From NCBI GenBank assembly GCA_922989275.2, contig OV277870.1, forward strand, positions 48,046,356-48,110,355: a stretch of 64,000 nucleotides of DNA, read 5' to 3'. Below are positions 63,891-64,000 of this stretch, piece by piece. The position numbers and the translations under genes are program-made. Source of the DNA: Gari tellinella (taxonomy: Eukaryota > Mollusca > Bivalvia > Cardiida > Psammobiidae). Within the stretch, counting starts at the first letter, position 1. Every line of letters begins with the position of its first letter. Below the pieces are notes generated by a model, which was not told the DNA's origin, did no database searches, and worked only from the letters and a program-made list of their open reading frames with translations.

Positions 63891-64000
63891 CAGTGGAGAA
63901 TACGTTATTCTTTCCCGTTTAAACGCAAACGAAACGCAAACGCATTGCAATAAAATGGAGAAAATTACAACTTTTTGACAATCGTGACCACTTATTTTCA
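63891..64000 (-). mobile_element. Family A MITE, cut by window end
   Basis: CAGTGGAGAATACGTTATTC then CCCGTTTAAACGCAAACG; continues past the window. Confidence 0.85.

Overview
This looks like nuclear DNA of an invertebrate animal, most likely a bivalve mollusc. It is AT-rich and contains introns, tRNA-derived SINEs, a LINE 3' end, short palindromic DNA transposons (MITEs) and repeats of bivalve type. The species assignment is inference. There is no operon, phage, CRISPR array or complete protein gene. Coding evidence is thin. One good exon on the minus strand (12853-12635) encodes a ten-cysteine follistatin/Kazal module. A probable 33-nt microexon of the same gene lies upstream at 25979-25947, in the same 1-1 phase. 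If both belong to one gene, about 13 kb of the window is an intron of an agrin/follistatin-like secreted or matrix protein, and most of the rest is repeat-filled intron or intergenic DNA. Other coding material is broken: a LINE 3' end (15260-15700), a zinc-finger ORF with an in-frame stop inside a 1.9-kb terminal-inverted-repeat (TIR) element (22937-24833), and a few unrecognised open segments.

Most of the window is short palindromic elements, named here A to J. A: about 246 bp, ends CAGTGGAGAA, inserts at TA, more than 45 copies. B: about 215 bp, TTAACCCCTTCACYGCC ends. C: about 350 bp, CAGYGCTCCCTC ends, at TA. D: about 250 bp, TTAACCCATTACCCC ends. E: about 230 bp, TTAACCC...GTGCC ends. 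F and G: TTAA-ended, poorly bounded. H: GGGGCCCGTTTCATAAAA ends. I: CAGTCGAACTTCGATATC ends, at TA. J: about 190 bp, hairpin CATTAGAATCGTCTC. A, B, C and E (and fragments of F and G) share one internal hairpin built on GATCAGACGCC...GGCGTCTGATC although their ends and target sites differ; H and J share another.

Layout: 0-12 kb, families A, B, C, D, E, G, H and I, a cryptic 40-bp tandem array (4.24-4.92 kb) and a duplicated segment split by a foldback insertion (7.2-8.5 kb). 12.6-13.1 kb, Kazal exon with an A element 26 bp from its splice acceptor. 13-22 kb, dispersed repeats, LINE end, GACA microsatellite. 22.9-24.8 kb, the TIR element. 25-28.7 kb, microexon and nested A/C/D copies. 28.9-30.5 kb, a 175-bp satellite. 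30.5-44 kb, A/B/D/E/H/I copies, SINEs and a 36-bp minisatellite. 44-57 kb, dense A and C copies including an A/C chimera. 57-64 kb, J, H, G, B and D copies and older mollusc-type repeats.

The most unusual signals are: (1) many A elements, and one C element, are bounded by imperfect direct repeats of 22-40 bp instead of, or in addition to, the expected TA; (2) one hairpin core is shared by families with unrelated ends, and arm changes are matched on the opposite arm; (3) deletions and recombination joints often fall at the hairpin centre.
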